18,546 nt of DNA from DAOMOD01 sp964526035 (GTDB lineage Bacteria > Pseudomonadota > Gammaproteobacteria > Xanthomonadales > BPKI01): contig CAZGKE010000062.1 of assembly GCA_964526035.1 (NCBI GenBank), positions 1-18,546 of the forward strand, read 5' to 3'. A model generated the notes under the pieces. That model searched no databases and was not told where the DNA came from. It saw only the letters and a program-made list of their open reading frames with translations. How positions within the stretch are numbered: position 1 is the stretch's first letter; the number at the start of each line of letters is the position of its first letter. Made by a program: the position numbers and the translations under genes. Shown here piece by piece: positions 7,458 to 13,773 of this stretch.

Positions 7458-8791
7458 TCTCCGCAAGCCTGCGCGCCAACGCACCTTCTGTGGGAGGGAC
7501 GACTCACTTTGTGGGAGGGGCCTCAGCCCCGACACGCTTCTCGGCAATCCAGGTGCGGCCGCACCGCCTCGCCACTCTGGCGACGCTGGCGACGCTGGCG
7601 CTGATCCTCGCCGCAGCACCTGCCCGCGATCTCGCGGCACAGGACATCGCCGTCCGCGGCGCAGTGATCCACACCCAGGCCGGCGCGCCGATCGAGGATG
7701 GCGTGGTGCTGATCCGCGACGGTCGCATCAGTGCGGTCGGTCCGCGCGCCGACATCGAGGTGCCCGAAGGCATGCCAACGATCGAGGCGGCGGTGGTGAC
7801 CCCCGGCCTGGTCGACGCGCGCAGCGTGGTCGGCCTGTCCGGCTACATGAACCAGCCGCACGACCAGGATCAGCTCGAGAACTCGGCGCCGATGCAGCCG
7901 CAGCTGCGCGCGCTGGACGCCTACAACGCGCGCGAGCGCCTGGTCGAATGGGTGCGCGGGCTCGGCGTCACCACCCTGCACACCGGCCACGGTCCGGGCG
8001 CGCTGATTTCCGGGCAGACCATGATCGTCAAGACCCGCGGCGGCAGCGTCGAGGCGGCGATGATCGAACCGGTAGCAATGCTCGCTGCCCATATCGGACC
8101 CGGCGCGTTCGGCGCCGAGAACAAGAGCCCCGGGACGCGCTCCAAGCAGATCGCCATGCTTCGCCAGCAGCTGATCAAGGCCGGCGAGTACCGCGACAAG
8201 GGCACCAGGGCAAAGGCCGACGCGAAGCCGGCCCGCGATCTTGAGCTCGAGATCCTGGTCGAGGTGCTGGAAGGCCGCTTGCAGCTGCTGGTCACCGCGC
8301 ACCGCGAGCAGGACCTGCGCTCGGCGCTGCGACTTCGCGAGGAGTTCGACATCCGCATCGTGCTGGACGGCGCCGCCGAGGCATACATGATGATCGATGC
8401 CATCCGCGAAGCCGGCGTGCCGGTGCTGCTGCACCCGCCGATGGCGCGCCAGTTCGGCGAACTGGAGAACGCCAGCTTCACCACCGCCAGGGTGCTGTAC
8501 GAGGCCGGCGTCCCCTTCGCCCTGCAGGCCGGCTTCGAAGGGTACGTTCCCAAGACCCGCGTGGTGCTGTGGGAGGCCGCGATCGCCGCGTCCTACGGCC
8601 TGCCCTTCGCGGCCGCGCTCGACAGCATCACCCTGGCTCCGGCCCGCATCCTCGGCATCGACGACCGCGTCGGCTCGATCGAAGTCGGCAAGCACGGCGA
8701 CCTCGCGCTGTTCGACGGCGATCCCTTCGAGTACACCACGCACGTTCTCGGCGTGGTGATCGAGGGGGAAGTCTTCAGCGAGAGTCGCTGA
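7454..8791 (+). CDS. Amidohydrolase paralogue lacking most metal ligands
   Basis: 445 residues, clearly homologous along its length to the preceding gene (shared PGLVDxRS/THS, RALDAxN, SGQTxxxK, PGTRxK, LREEFD, DRVGSIEVGKHGDLALFDGDP). The metal site is eroded: the HSH pair becomes RSV (DARSVVG), LHHVSEA becomes LDGAAEA, and YHSDDP becomes LQAGFEGY; only one AHR histidine (283) remains of the middle cluster. It is probably a pseudoenzyme, perhaps a partner subunit of the first. The ATG at 7454 has GGAGGG 6 nt upstream and overlaps the previous stop. Codons 12-28 read through an extragenic repeat, so the hydrophobic export signal (LATLATLATLALILAAA) begins only near residue 39. A GTG at 7553 would give a tidier signal peptide but has no ribosome binding site. 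Confidence 0.87.
   Translation: MISASLRANAPSVGGTTHFVGGASAPTRFSAIQVRPHRLATLATLATLALILAAAPARDLAAQDIAVRGAVIHTQAGAPIEDGVVLIRDGRISAVGPRADIEVPEGMPTIEAAVVTPGLVDARSVVGLSGYMNQPHDQDQLENSAPMQPQLRALDAYNARERLVEWVRGLGVTTLHTGHGPGALISGQTMIVKTRGGSVEAAMIEPVAMLAAHIGPGAFGAENKSPGTRSKQIAMLRQQLIKAGEYRDKGTRAKADAKPARDLELEILVEVLEGRLQLLVTAHREQDLRSALRLREEFDIRIVLDGAAEAYMMIDAIREAGVPVLLHPPMARQFGELENASFTTARVLYEAGVPFALQAGFEGYVPKTRVVLWEAAIAASYGLPFAAALDSITLAPARILGIDDRVGSIEVGKHGDLALFDGDPFEYTTHVLGVVIEGEVFSESR
7489..7533 (+). repeat. REP-like extragenic palindrome inside a coding region
   Basis: Two tandem heads TGTGGGAGGG occur at 7489-7498 and 7510-7519. The second continues into a hairpin GGGGC-CTCA-GCCCC (7517-7530) followed by GAC. 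This TGTGGGAGGGGC...GCCCCGAC layout matches repeats dispersed between genes in Lysobacterales and pseudomonads. Here it lies just after the start codon of the second amidohydrolase, in frame. Confidence 0.65.
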
Positions 8792-8823
8792 GCCGACGGC
8801 GCCGAGGGGCAGATGCGGCTGAC

Positions 8824-8853
8824 GACGGCCGGGTCCTGGCGGATCCGGCCGTC
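8824..8853. terminator. Probable bidirectional terminator hairpin
   Basis: A perfect 9-bp inverted repeat, GACGGCCGG and CCGGCCGTC, with a 12-nt loop, lies between the convergent stops at 8791 and 8867. The T tract after it is short (ATCGTTT), so termination strength is uncertain, but the placement between convergent genes fits. Confidence 0.55.
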
Positions 8854-8866
8854 ATCGTTTGGTCCT

Positions 8867-9817
8867 TCAGGCGTCCGGCTCGAACCCGTCGGCAAATACC
8901 AGGAAGGCGCACACCGATTCCAGCATCACGCGCCACATGGGCTCCGGGCTGTCGTCGACTTCGTCGGCAGGCACGAAGGGCAGCGGCGGATCCTCGTCCA
9001 GCATCAGGCGCGCGTGCAGATTCTGCTTGAAGGCGGCAAGCACCGCGCGCAGTGCGGCATCGTCGCCGATGTCGGGGCCGCCGTTGCCAAGGTCCGAAGC
9101 AATGTCGCGTGCCAGGTCGAGGATGTCGGTGTCGAGCATGGCCTGCGGATCAATGCCGGGTGGACCGCCTGGCGGTGCCTGGTCGAAGAAGGAATCCATG
9201 ATCGCCACCAGCACCTCGGGCCGCTCCTGCACGAACTCGGCCGCCTCGCGCACGCTGCCGTCGCCGAGCTGCAGGGCCTGGATGATGGTGGTGCGCGCGA
9301 TCGACTGCAGTTCGAGATCGGCGCGTACGTTGTCCACCGTGGGCGGCAGCGTCAGCTCGTCGCCGGGGCGCACCTGCGGGTCCTGCGGGCCGGGGACGCC
9401 GAAGGCGCGAAAGCGCGCGATCTGGGTCTGGTCGATGAAGAAGCGCAGACGGCCAAGAACGGGATGGACCGGCGTGGCGGTCACCTGGAAGGTCGGGTTC
9501 GGCGGCGGCGTGAGGGTGACGACGAATTCATAGCCGTCTACTCGGCCGTCCTCGTAGTCTTCGTCCAGCTCGCCCGCCGCGACCAGCTGTTGCAGGCTGC
9601 CGTAGCTTCCTTGTCCGACCGTATTGAAGTAGCCCGTTTCCGCCTGCCCGATCTGGACCGCTGCCGCGTGCGCGCGCGATTGATTGGCGGCCTGGCGTAC
9701 CTTCTGTACGGCCGGCAACAGCAGGCCGATCAGGATGGCGATGATGGCGATGACGACGAGGAGTTCGATCAGGGTGAAGCCGGCGCGATGCCAGCCGTTG
9801 CGCGATTGCCTTTGCAT
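8867..9817 (-). CDS. Type IV pilin-like protein with DGFE C-terminal tail
   Basis: 316 residues. The N-terminus is a class III prepilin signal: short basic leader, cleavage expected between Gly13 and Phe14 (RAG/FTLIE), Glu at mature position 5, and a hydrophobic helix LLVVIAIIAILIGLLLPAVQKVR. A prepilin peptidase should process it, and it should sit in a type II secretion pseudopilus or type IV pilus-like fibre, or in the inner membrane. The remaining 270 residues are acidic, with a beta-like middle (FVVTLTPPPNPTFQVTATPVHPV) and a helical end; no domain recognised. The extreme C-terminus is VFADGFEPDA. The ATG at 9817 follows AGGAGG by 7 nt. No other pilus genes are nearby. It follows creD by 83 bases on the same strand and may be cotranscribed. 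Confidence 0.8.
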   Translation of the reverse strand: MQRQSRNGWHRAGFTLIELLVVIAIIAILIGLLLPAVQKVRQAANQSRAHAAAVQIGQAETGYFNTVGQGSYGSLQQLVAAGELDEDYEDGRVDGYEFVVTLTPPPNPTFQVTATPVHPVLGRLRFFIDQTQIARFRAFGVPGPQDPQVRPGDELTLPPTVDNVRADLELQSIARTTIIQALQLGDGSVREAAEFVQERPEVLVAIMDSFFDQAPPGGPPGIDPQAMLDTDILDLARDIASDLGNGGPDIGDDAALRAVLAAFKQNLHARLMLDEDPPLPFVPADEVDDSPEPMWRVMLESVCAFLVFADGFEPDA

Positions 9818-9900
9818 GACATGCCTCCTGTCGCGGCCTTGGTCCGCGACGCATGTATCCCCTGCATGCCCAAGAATACGCGCACTGGCGGCAAACCGGG

Positions 9901-11256
9901 TCAACCTTGCGTGACGGGGGCGGCGGTCCTGGGCACGGTCGAGTTCGCGGCGGCCGGCTGCAAGGCGTACCAGTCGACCCGCCGCGTCGCGTACATCGCG
10001 CCGGCGAGCAGCGCCATCACCGCCAGCGAGCCCAGCAGCAGCGCGTAGCTGTCACTCTGGATCAACAGGTAGAGGAAGGCGTAAAGGGCAGCGAGGAAGG
10101 CGCCTATCAGGGCGCCGCGGCGCCGACCCGCAAGTACGGCCATGGCATAGCCGCCGATCATCGCTACCAGGACGGCTGCGGCAAGCAGATAGGCAAGCGC
10201 AAAGGCGAGATGTTCAGAAAGCGCCAGCACCAGCAGGAAGAAAGCAACCAGGGCGGCGCCGACCAGCAGGTACTGCACCGGGTGCAGGCGCAGCTTCAGA
10301 AGTATTTCGCAGAGGTAGAAGGCGCCGAAGGTGAGCAGCACGAACAGGAATCCGTACTTGAGTGCGCGCTCGTTCTGCTGGTAGACGCCGGCAGGTTGGT
10401 ACAGCGCCACGCCGAACGCGGACGCGCGCAGCTGGGGGTCGTCGACGTGCGATCCCGCCCACGCCTGCGGGTAGCCGCGATTGAGTTCGAGCACCTGCCA
10501 GCGCGCACTGAAACCGTCGTCACGCACTTCCCGGGTGGCAGGCAGGAAACTGCCCTCGAAGCTGGGATCGGGCCAGTCGGCACGCGCCTCGACCGTGGTG
10601 CGCCGCGCCAGTGGCAGGACATGCAGGCGCTGCGCGCCGGCCACGGTGAGCGCGATGTCGAAAGGAAGCGTGCTGCCGTGGATGTCACCCGAGGTGAGGA
10701 TCACGCGCAGCGTGGGCAGACCGCCGAAGCTGTGCGCGCCGGGTTCAAGCTCGCGCGGGGCACCGCCCAGCAGGAAGTGGTCGACGCTGCGCAGCCCGCG
10801 CAGGTCGGCCAGTGGCAACAGCAGTTCCGCGCTGTACAAGGTTTCGCCCTCCTCAGGCGTCAGCGCGGCCAGGTCTGCTGTTCGCCACCGGCCTTGAAAG
10901 CGGATGTCGGCGCTGTACACCGGCACCTGGAACAGGCCGCGATGACGCACTTCGGCGCCGATGGCGACCTTGATGTCGAGCGTGTCGGGCAGCACGGTCC
11001 ACTGGCGTTCGCTCTGGGTCCGCTTGCCTTGCTCGTCAGTGTCGATGCGCCGGAATGCCACACGCAGCAGCGGGCCACCCACGGTCTGCGCGCTGCCCCA
11101 GGCGCGCGCTACTTCAGCTTCGGCAGAGCGCATGCGCGCCTCGCGTTCGGCCAGCAGCCCGCGCACCGCCACGAGCGGGATGCACAGGAGCAGTGCGAGG
11201 AAGCCGATACCGAAGGCCTTGAGGCCGGCGGACATGTCGCGGGTGGGGAGATTCAT
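9901..11256 (-). CDS. creD: Inner-membrane protein CreD
   Basis: About 451 residues, almost the length of E. coli CreD. One N-terminal transmembrane helix (AFGIGFLALLLCIPLVAVRGLL), then a large periplasmic domain of about 260 residues with the family's VGGPLLRV and GLPTLRV segments, then five C-terminal helices starting at YGFLFVLLTFGAFYL and including LSEHLAFALAYLLAAAVLV and LYAFLYLLIQSDSYALLLG, ending in YATRRVDWY. CreD is the effector of the CreBC two-component regulon in enterics, linked to envelope integrity, colicin tolerance and beta-lactam response; its biochemical activity is unknown. No creB or creC lies in the window. ATGs at 11289, 11256 and 11235 are all possible and none has a strong ribosome binding site; 11256 best matches the family N-terminus. 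Confidence 0.9.
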   Translation of the reverse strand: MNLPTRDMSAGLKAFGIGFLALLLCIPLVAVRGLLAEREARMRSAEAEVARAWGSAQTVGGPLLRVAFRRIDTDEQGKRTQSERQWTVLPDTLDIKVAIGAEVRHRGLFQVPVYSADIRFQGRWRTADLAALTPEEGETLYSAELLLPLADLRGLRSVDHFLLGGAPRELEPGAHSFGGLPTLRVILTSGDIHGSTLPFDIALTVAGAQRLHVLPLARRTTVEARADWPDPSFEGSFLPATREVRDDGFSARWQVLELNRGYPQAWAGSHVDDPQLRASAFGVALYQPAGVYQQNERALKYGFLFVLLTFGAFYLCEILLKLRLHPVQYLLVGAALVAFFLLVLALSEHLAFALAYLLAAAVLVAMIGGYAMAVLAGRRRGALIGAFLAALYAFLYLLIQSDSYALLLGSLAVMALLAGAMYATRRVDWYALQPAAANSTVPRTAAPVTQG

Positions 11257-11370
11257 GGGGCGTCCGTCGCGCTGCGTGATGGATGCCATGAGGCGCGCAC
11301 CGAGTTGCCGATCAATGATCGCGCGCTGGCACCGAGGGGGCGGATGGTGGCGCCGCGCGGGCGCTGTGTC

Positions 11371-11457
11371 GTAGCCCGGATGCAGCGCCGCGGAATCCGG
11401 GGCGCCGCCTCACATCAGGCCGCTTCTTGACCGGATTCCACTTCGTTCCATCCGGAA
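11371..11457. repeat. Inverted pair of GTAGCCCGGATG-type extragenic repeats
   Basis: A plus-orientation copy (11371-11402) begins GTAGCCCGGATG and runs through an imperfect palindrome to GGAATCCGGG. A minus-orientation copy at 11431-11457 (CCGGATTCC...CATCCGG) is the same element with a few substitutions. Elements with this core are frequent between genes in pseudomonads and xanthomonads. The pair fills most of the gap between creD and the DUF6265-like gene and could form one long hairpin. Confidence 0.7.
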
Positions 11458-11464
11458 CAGGGGA

Positions 11465-11887
11465 TCACTCCGAGCAGCGTTCCCAGGCGAACCGCATTTC
11501 CTTGCCGCCCTCGCCATCGTCGATGGCGGCGTGCAGCGCATCTTCATCACGCCAATAGCGGATGCGCTTCGGGAAATCGTGCTGTGGATTGCGGAACTCC
11601 ACGCTGTGCTCGGCGGATGCGCTGCCCGTGAACGACGTCGGCGGGCGGCCGCCGGGCTGCGCCAGGTAGCGCGCCTCGTCGCCTTCGATTTCGATACGCA
11701 GGAACTCGAAGAATGTCCTTCCGCCATGCGCGCTGCGGTTGATGCCGAGCATCAGACCGCTGCGTTCGGGCAGCCACAGCTCTTCGCCGCGGTCGTTGCA
11801 CCAGTGGCCAGCGAGCCAATCGAGATTGCCTGCGACTGCAGGAGCCATGGTGGCGAACAGCAACAGGCCGGGAATCAGGCGGATCAT
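11465..11887 (-). CDS. DUF6265-like exported protein
   Basis: 140 residues with a short Sec signal peptide (MIRLIPGLLLFATMAPAVAG). The mature part has the conserved pattern of DUF6265-type proteins: LAGHWCNDRGEELWLPERSGLMLGINRS, then FFEFLRIEIEG, LAQPGGRPPTSF, EFRNPQHDFPKRIRYWRD and a final MRFAWER. These are probably small lipocalin-like beta barrels, and no reaction is established. The ATG at 11887 follows CGGAG by about 10 nt. The reading frame continues upstream to 13165, but that extension runs antisense through the AraC gene and the repeat cluster and is not coding. Divergent from the AraC-family regulator. Confidence 0.82.
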   Translation of the reverse strand: MIRLIPGLLLFATMAPAVAGNLDWLAGHWCNDRGEELWLPERSGLMLGINRSAHGGRTFFEFLRIEIEGDEARYLAQPGGRPPTSFTGSASAEHSVEFRNPQHDFPKRIRYWRDEDALHAAIDDGEGGKEMRFAWERCSE

Positions 11888-11992
11888 CGTGGTGCACTCC
11901 GGGTAACGTGACGCAGCCAGTCTGACCGAGCCGCTTCCGGTGCGCTTGCACGATTGCGACACTGGGGCGTCGACCGCTGCGGAGAAGACCGG
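11888..11992. promoter_or_regulatory. Divergent region between DUF6265-like gene and AraC regulator
   Basis: These 105 bases separate the two start codons and should hold both promoters and any site for the regulator. A small hairpin GTGC-GCTT-GCAC (11940-11951) is visible, and GGAG at 11981-11984 serves the regulator's GTG start. No clear direct-repeat AraC site was recognised. Confidence 0.3.
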
Positions 11993-12778
11993 GTGCTGTC
12001 GTTCCAGGCGATGCCGCCGCCGGTGGATCTGGCGGACATGATCAGCCTGTACTGGTCGCTTGAATCGGCGCCCACCGGCCTGCCGGGGCCGCCGATCGTG
12101 CCGGATGGCTGCTGCGAGCTGATCGTGCATCTCGGTGCACCCCTGCGTCGCGTCGGCAGCGACGAGGCGCAGCAGCCGCGTGCGTTTCTGTTCGGCCAGA
12201 TCGCTCGTGCCATTCGCCTCACGTATACCGGGCCGAGTGAAGCGTTTGCGGTGCGTTTCACACCGTCCGGAGTGGCGCACTGGTTGCGCCAGGACATGGA
12301 CGAGCTGGACGCACGCGAATACCCGCTCGACGATCTGCTGGGCGCATCGCGCCGGCTGCCGCTGGGTGCACTTGTCGATGCGGCGGACTTCGCCGCGCGT
12401 TGCCGGGTGATGGACACCTGGTTCCGGCGTTGGCGGCCAAGGCGCCCACCTGCCGGAGAGGCGATCGCACGATCCGTGGTGGATCGCCTGCGGAGCGAAG
12501 CGGCGCCAGTGAGCACGCTGGCACGCGAGCTGGGTGTGGGCCGCAGACGACTGGAGCGCATTTTCGCGCGCACCGTGGGACTGCCGATTGCGGAGTTTGG
12601 GCGCATCGTGCGCATCGAACGCGCCGCACGCGAAGTGGCAGAGAGTCGCCGCAGCCTGGTCGACATCGCGCTGGACGCCGGCTTCGCCGACCACGCGCAT
12701 TTCACGCGACGTTTTGGCGAGGTGGTGGGGATGGCGCCTTCGCGCTATCGAGAGGAAATCCGGAGCGAGTTCCTGTAG
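11993..12778 (+). CDS. AraC/XylS-family transcriptional regulator
   Basis: About 261 residues. The N-terminal half (WSLESAPTGLPGPPIVPDGCCELIVHLGAP ... FLFGQIARAIRLTYTGPSEAFAVRFTPSGVAHWL) resembles the DUF6597-type sensor domain of AraC-like proteins, with its PDGCCELIVHLG signature. The C-terminal third carries two helix-turn-helix units: STLARELGVGRRRLERIFARTVGL and SLVDIALDAGFADHAHFTRRFGEVVGMAPSRYRE, the second being the family signature. Expected to bind DNA and control nearby genes, with the divergent DUF6265-like gene the first candidate; the ligand is unknown. The GTG at 11993 has GGAG 8 nt upstream. A TTG at 11954 or an ATG at 12011 is also in frame but neither has a ribosome binding site. 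Confidence 0.88.
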   Translation: MLSFQAMPPPVDLADMISLYWSLESAPTGLPGPPIVPDGCCELIVHLGAPLRRVGSDEAQQPRAFLFGQIARAIRLTYTGPSEAFAVRFTPSGVAHWLRQDMDELDAREYPLDDLLGASRRLPLGALVDAADFAARCRVMDTWFRRWRPRRPPAGEAIARSVVDRLRSEAAPVSTLARELGVGRRRLERIFARTVGLPIAEFGRIVRIERAAREVAESRRSLVDIALDAGFADHAHFTRRFGEVVGMAPSRYREEIRSEFL

Positions 12779-12810
12779 ACAAGGCCTCAGGTGGGCGAGG
12801 GGACGGTTTT

Positions 12811-13005
12811 TGTAGGAGCCCACTCGTGGGCGACCAGGGCACGGCTTCGTAGCGAAGGCTTGGTCGCGCACGAGTGCGCTCCAGGGGCACGGCGCTTGTA
12901 GCCCACTCGTGAGCGACCAGGGAGTGGCGTGGCTGCGAGGGGACGGTCGCCCACGAGTGGGCTCCTGCGAGGCACGGCTCTTGCAGGAGCCCACAAGTGG
13001 GCGAC
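12811..13005. repeat. Cluster of five REP-like palindromes in alternating orientation
   Basis: The unit is about 24 bases, TGTAGGAGCCCAC then TCG then TGGGCGACC, forming a hairpin with GCCCAC/GTGGGC arms. Copies lie at 12811-12835 (+), 12862-12882 (-), 12897-12918 (+, lacking GGA), 12945-12969 (-) and 12982-13005 (+). The second copy has GCGCAC/GTGCGC arms, changed on both sides so that pairing is kept. Linkers share short motifs (GGGGACGGT, GGCACGGC). This fits a BIME-like array of REP elements spread by a RAYT transposase; no RAYT gene is in the window. It fills the 248 bases between the convergent AraC gene and cysH and may also act as a terminator. Confidence 0.85.
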
Positions 13006-13026
13006 AGGGTCGACGGCCGCGCTGCG

Positions 13027-13673
13027 TCAAACCTCCACATGAATCCCGCACTCCCGCTTCAGTCCGAAAAACCGCGTGTCCTCTTCTCGCATGCCCGGCT
13101 GCCAGCGGGTGGAGGTGTGGATGTCGCCGATGGAGACGTAGCCCTGGTGCCAAAGCGGATGCCACGGCAGGTCGTGCCTGGCGAGGTACCTGCCGATGTC
13201 GCGATCAGTCCAGTCGACGATGGCGTTGAGCTTCCAGCGGCCGTCGCGGATCGACAGCAGCTGCGCGTCGACGCGGCTGCTGGCCTGGCTGCGGCGCAGG
13301 CCGGTGAACCAGGTGCGTGCGCCGAGATCGTCCAGCGCGCGGCGCAAGGGTTCGACCTTGGCGATGCGGTTGTAGGCCTCGATGCCGTCCAGTCCCTGCT
13401 CCCACAGGCGGCCGTGGCGTGCCTCCAGCCAGGCGGGACTGAGCTGCGGCCGCACCACCTGCAGGTTGAGGTCAAGGCGTTCGCGCAGCTCGTCGACAAA
13501 TCGATAGGTTTCGGCGAACAGGTATCCGGTGTCGACCAGGACAACCGGGATGTCGGGCTTGACGCGCGTCACCAGGTGCAGGGCAACGGCCGCCTGCGCG
13601 CCGAAGCTGGAGCTCAGCACGTGCGGGCCGGACAGGTGTTCCAACCCCCAGGCGACGCGCGCTTCGGTGTCCT
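13027..13673 (-). CDS. cysH: PAPS reductase CysH (5' end lost in assembly gap)
   Basis: Phosphoadenylyl-sulfate reductase, thioredoxin-dependent, reducing PAPS to sulfite in assimilatory sulfate reduction. The 214 visible residues cover all but roughly the first 30. Visible motifs: PP-loop SSFGAQAAV, VDTGYLFAETYRFVDEL, WEQGLDGIEAYNRIAKVEPLRRAL, WFTGLRRSQASSR, HPLWHQGYVSIGDIHTS and the C-terminal catalytic ECGIH. The CC pair that binds the [4Fe-4S] cluster of APS reductases is absent (AYNRI in its place), which points to a PAPS-specific enzyme. Last gene of cysJIH. The 5' end is hidden by the N run, so start and spacing to cysI cannot be given. Confidence 0.93.
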
Positions 13674-13773
13674 NNNNNNNNNNNNNNNNNNNNNNNNNNN
13701 NNNNNNNNNNNNNNNNNNNNNNNNNNNNNNNNNNNNNNNNNNNNNNNNNNNNNNNNNNNNNNNNNNNNNNNNN
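13674..13773. other. Assembly gap (100 N)
   Basis: Exactly 100 consecutive N, the usual placeholder for a scaffold join of unknown length. It interrupts the 3' end of cysI and the 5' end of cysH. Any reading frame drawn across it is artificial. Confidence 0.98.

Noticed and set aside
8813..10048. A 411-codon plus-strand frame
   Set aside because: Antisense to the pilin-like gene, low-complexity Arg/Gln composition, no domain seen.
9853..11430. A 525-codon plus-strand frame
   Set aside because: Antisense to creD, which has clear family motifs and membrane helices; the plus-strand product has none.
12811..13005. CRISPR array
   Set aside because: Repeats alternate in orientation, vary in sequence and lack uniform spacers; no cas genes are present.
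11465..13165. A single 566-residue minus-strand protein including the DUF6265-like part
   Set aside because: The upstream extension runs antisense through the AraC regulator and translates the REP cluster; the signal peptide at 11887 marks the real start.
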